A stretch of 8,464 nt of DNA, taken from the NCBI GenBank assembly GCA_964359785.1, contig CAYHWL010000070.1, positions 1-8,464 of the forward strand, in the 5' to 3' direction. A program made the translations under genes and the position numbers. Origin of the DNA: JACQSU01 sp964359785 (GTDB taxonomy: Archaea; Nanobdellota; Nanobdellia; Woesearchaeales; JAGWAF01). Positions 5,877-8,464 of the stretch are shown piece after piece (the first letter of the stretch is position 1; each line of letters opens with the position of its first letter). A model generated the notes under the pieces. The model did not search any database, was not told the DNA's origin, and worked only from the letters and a program-made list of their open reading frames with translations.

Positions 5877-8301
5877 GATTTTTCAGTAAATCTTTTATTG
5901 TTTCATCAAAATAAGAATGAAATTTAGCAGGAAGATTTTTGTACTTTGAAGCGAAGGCGGATTTAATATTTTCGAATTCCTTCACTTTAAGTTTTGCCAG
6001 ATCTTTTTGCAAGTTCTCTATATAAGTTTCCGATTTTGCTTTTAACCGCTCCAAAGATTCTTTATCGTCGGTATGAGCAAGTTCACTTATGGTTTTATCA
6101 AATTCGAAAGAATTGGCAACATACTTTTTGAAAAACATTCCGCGTAGATTTTCAGAAACGACCGTTCTGTTAATATTACCAAGTTCCTTAGCTGTTTCAT
6201 TTATTGATGAATGTGAAAAAGATTTATGTCGTAAGGATTCTAAGATTAAATCCTCTAGATCGGAGCGGTCAACTTTGCGGTATTCTTCCGATAGATCGTT
6301 GAGCTGAATAATTTTTCTGCCTTCGGATTTAGCAAAGATAACGGCGCGTTTAATTACGGATTCCAATTCGCGGACGTTCCCTCTCCACTCATTTTTAGTT
6401 AGACTATCTAAAACAGCTTTGGAGATTTTCAGTTCGGAATCTTCCATACGGATAAAATGATTGGCAAGCAATTCTATATCATCTATTCTTTCCCGTAATG
6501 GCGGTAAATCCAATTTCAGAACGTTGAGGCGGTAATAAAGATCTTCCCGGAAAAGTTTTTCTTTTACCCGCTCTTCCAAATTTTTATTTGTAGCAGCAAT
6601 AACACGGATGTTTACATGTTTAATTTCCGTCGCGCCGACTTTCTGAACCTCACCAAACTGAATTACGCGCAAAAGTTTAGCTTGAAAATTTTCAGTGGTT
6701 TCTCCAATTTCATCAAGAAAAATTGTGCCGTCGTCGGCTAATTCAAATTTCCCTTTTCTATCCGTAATTGCATTAGTGAAAGCGCCTTTCACATGACCGA
6801 ACAATTCGCTTTCGAGAAGTGATTCCGGTAATGCGGCACAATTAACAGCAATAAAATTTTTATCCTTTCTCTTTCCAAGGTTGTGAATTGCATGTGCAAC
6901 AAGTTCTTTACCGCTTCCGCTTTCGCCAAGTATTAATGTTGTTGCATCCGAAGCGGAAAATTTTTTTAACATCTCCACAAGATTCTGCATAACATCGCTT
7001 CTAAAGACCATTCCTTCAAAAATAATAATCGCTTCCTTATCGGTATGAATAATTTCAGGTTCATTATCATCTTTCCATTTTTTTAGCCGGGATATTTCAT
7101 CTTCGAGCAAAATAATCTTTGACGTTAGTCCGCTGTGTTGTTCATTTGATATTGTACCGAGCCGATTTTGTAGTCCGGCTAATTCTTCTTCCTTTATTGC
7201 TAAGGCACGTTTCAATATTTCAGATTCGTTGAAAGTATCCAGCAGTTTTGCTTTACTTTCGGAAAGATTAAAACCGAACTTGATCAGAAGATAAGCAACG
7301 GTTGGGATAAGTACAGCCGAATAATTTACTTCAATAAAGAAAAAAGTTAAGAGTATATAAGCGATGATAAGAAAGCTGAAAAAGTAGATCATTGCTGCAT
7401 GAGAGCGCTGAAGTCTTGTCTTAAACAGAATTACGACAATCAACGGCAGCAAAAAAACTAAAGCCAGATATGAACTTAACCGGAAATTAAGAGAACGGTT
7501 TGTGAGAATATTATCGAGCGCAAAGGCATGAAGTGCAACACCCGGAAGTTCTTTATCGAATCCGGTTGAAATAGTTTTGGCGATTGATGGATCGCTGACG
7601 CCGACTAAAACGATTTTGTTTTTGAAATTTACAAGGTTACCATCATTCTCTTCAACCATTCTAAAAAATTCCAGAAGAGAATAGTTTTGGTAATTTTTCC
7701 ATGAGTTATAGAAATTAATTTTTATCCGGTTATCATCGAAATCCTTATTTGCCAGAGCGGATGAGAATGATTTTTCCGGTTTGCCATTAATTTTTATTGA
7801 ATTCGGGATATAGATGCCGTCGTCTGAAATATAATTTAAGTGACCGCTCGCGAGATTCGGATTATCCAATTTTGGCTGCGAATAAATTACTGAATCGGTT
7901 CCCACGTCATTTGTTATCAAAGCTGAGACAACAACTCTTCCATTACGTTTTATTTCTTCATTCAAAAGGTCGTTATAAACGGATTCGATCGCTGCGTTAT
8001 TCGATAGCAGAACTTCAATACCAATTTTGGATACGCCTGCATTGGTAAGCTTATCAACCACTAATGCGTAATAGCTTCTCTTCAGAGGCCAGCCGCCGAG
8101 TTTTTCAATATCTGTTCCGTTGATGTGAATTATAATTATACTGGTGTCTAATGATCTTTGTCCGGTTAATTTGGTAAAAGTGTTTTCGGTAAATTGATTG
8201 AAAGGATTGAATAGCCCCAAGAGCGAAATCAGAAATAGCAGAATAACAGCAATTAGCACGATTGCTTTTTTGTATGAAAATATTTTTCCGGCTGATATCA
8301 T
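5866..8301 (-). CDS. Membrane-bound CHASE2 sensor fused to a sigma-54 AAA+ enhancer-binding protein
   Basis: This is an 811-residue protein. Domain order: membrane segment at 11-31; extracytoplasmic CHASE2 domain at about 35-265 (motifs 'GGWPLKRSYYALVVDKL', 'NKIVLVGVSDPS', 'LPGVALHAFALDNIL'); three further membrane segments at about 275-343; coiled coil at 345-410; AAA+ sigma-54 interaction domain at about 428-660. In the AAA+ domain, Walker A is GESGSGKE (459-466), the sigma-54 loop is GAFTNA (506-511), Walker B is TIFLDE (526-531), the arginine-finger region is FREDLYYRLNV (584-594) and sensor II is GNVRELE (641-647). An HTH of Fis-like spacing lies at about 683-720. A Lys/Glu-rich, probably coiled-coil extension follows at 721-811, which most activators lack. 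There is no receiver or kinase domain, so an outside signal would control the ATPase directly across the membrane. The ATG has only a weak AGAAAG upstream. The sigma-54 promoter just downstream is its likely target. Confidence 0.93.
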   Translation of the reverse strand: MISAGKIFSYKKAIVLIAVILLFLISLLGLFNPFNQFTENTFTKLTGQRSLDTSIIIIHINGTDIEKLGGWPLKRSYYALVVDKLTNAGVSKIGIEVLLSNNAAIESVYNDLLNEEIKRNGRVVVSALITNDVGTDSVIYSQPKLDNPNLASGHLNYISDDGIYIPNSIKINGKPEKSFSSALANKDFDDNRIKINFYNSWKNYQNYSLLEFFRMVEENDGNLVNFKNKIVLVGVSDPSIAKTISTGFDKELPGVALHAFALDNILTNRSLNFRLSSYLALVFLLPLIVVILFKTRLQRSHAAMIYFFSFLIIAYILLTFFFIEVNYSAVLIPTVAYLLIKFGFNLSESKAKLLDTFNESEILKRALAIKEEELAGLQNRLGTISNEQHSGLTSKIILLEDEISRLKKWKDDNEPEIIHTDKEAIIIFEGMVFRSDVMQNLVEMLKKFSASDATTLILGESGSGKELVAHAIHNLGKRKDKNFIAVNCAALPESLLESELFGHVKGAFTNAITDRKGKFELADDGTIFLDEIGETTENFQAKLLRVIQFGEVQKVGATEIKHVNIRVIAATNKNLEERVKEKLFREDLYYRLNVLKLDLPPLRERIDDIELLANHFIRMEDSELKISKAVLDSLTKNEWRGNVRELESVIKRAVIFAKSEGRKIIQLNDLSEEYRKVDRSDLEDLILESLRHKSFSHSSINETAKELGNINRTVVSENLRGMFFKKYVANSFEFDKTISELAHTDDKESLERLKAKSETYIENLQKDLAKLKVKEFENIKSAFASKYKNLPAKFHSYFDETIKDLLKNLPV

Positions 8302-8371
8302 GATCTTTCTAATAATCCGGCATTAAATTACCAAATTCCAAAAGAATATGTAGGAAAGAAATTAGAAGAGA
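8302..8371 (-). other. Short leader of the CHASE2 activator gene; no clear promoter seen
   Basis: About 70 AT-rich bases separate the terminator-like hairpin from the activator's ATG. I looked for TTTG / TAnnTTTG-type Bacteroidota elements and for -24/-12 elements and found none convincing. A promoter must lie here, or further upstream with read-through of the hairpin. Confidence 0.3.
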
Positions 8372-8399
8372 AGCGGAGCTTGATTTTTCAAGCCCCGCT
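8372..8399 (-). terminator. Hairpin terminator after the T9SS cargo gene
   Basis: Two 12-base arms (AGCGGAGCTTGA on the plus strand and its near-complement) flank a 4-base loop. The single mismatch becomes a G-U pair only in minus-strand RNA, so the stem is fully paired in the transcript of the upstream gene. It lies 11 bases after that gene's stop. A pyrimidine-rich TCTCTTCTAATTTC stretch follows instead of a pure T run. Confidence 0.7.
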
Positions 8400-8410
8400 C
8401 TTAGATGGGG

Positions 8411-8464
8411 TTACTTTAGAAGCATCATTTTTTTCACTTGAATAAAACTGCTCGTCTGCAGTTT
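8411..8464 (-). CDS. C-terminal end of a T9SS type A sorting-domain protein (5' part outside window)
   Basis: The last 17 codons before the TAA at 8411-8413 read KLQTSSFIQVKKMMLLK. This fits the end of the type IX secretion type A C-terminal sorting domain: a lysine-rich strand with F-x-Q-V-K-K-M-x-L-x-K at the very C-terminus. The full protein would be secreted through the outer membrane and have this domain removed at the surface. Nothing can be said of the cargo domain. It is a strong marker of a Bacteroidota-type host. Confidence 0.8.
   Translation of the reverse strand, partial: KLQTSSFIQVKKMMLLK

Noticed and set aside
1..8464. CRISPR arrays, tRNA or rRNA genes, intact insertion sequences
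   Set aside because: No regularly spaced repeats, cloverleaf-like segments, rRNA-like stretches or complete transposase frames were seen on either strand.

Overview
The window looks like a chromosomal segment of a Bacteroidota-type bacterium, most plausibly of the Ignavibacteria/Chlorobi side of the group. The evidence is AT-rich DNA, a type IX secretion sorting signal at the right edge, lipoproteins plus an outer-membrane barrel, and purine-rich ribosome binding sites in front of only some genes. Every real gene lies on the minus strand, so transcription runs from high to low coordinates.

Right edge (8302-8464): the last 17 codons of a gene whose product ends in a T9SS type A C-terminal sorting motif, then a strong rho-independent-type hairpin. 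Next (5866-8301) comes a large membrane-anchored regulator. It joins an extracytoplasmic CHASE2 sensor, four membrane segments, a coiled coil, a sigma-54 AAA+ activator domain (with a GAFTNA loop in place of GAFTGA), an HTH and an unusual C-terminal extension. It has no receiver or kinase domain.

The gap after it (5725-5865) contains a near-consensus sigma-54 promoter (TGGCAC-N5-ATGC). Upstream of that are a 7-5-7 dyad and two direct repeats of ATTGCCTG exactly 21 bp apart, at distances suited to enhancer binding. This promoter faces four closely packed genes (954-5724): two uncharacterised lipoproteins with Met-rich segments, an outer-membrane beta-barrel protein fused to a transglutaminase-like cysteine protease domain, and a secreted FecR-domain protein with a helical/TPR-like tail. 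The simplest reading is a locus in which a CHASE2 enhancer-binding protein senses an envelope signal and switches on an adjacent cell-envelope operon through sigma-54. The locus as a whole is the best candidate for an undescribed system. Its biochemical function cannot be read from the sequence.

Left part: 743-940 holds a decayed C-terminal fragment of a tyrosine recombinase, with two catalytic positions substituted. At 1-658 is an ArsR-type HTH fused to a rhodanese domain. It is cut by the window edge and preceded by a perfect 30-bp palindrome that is probably its operator.
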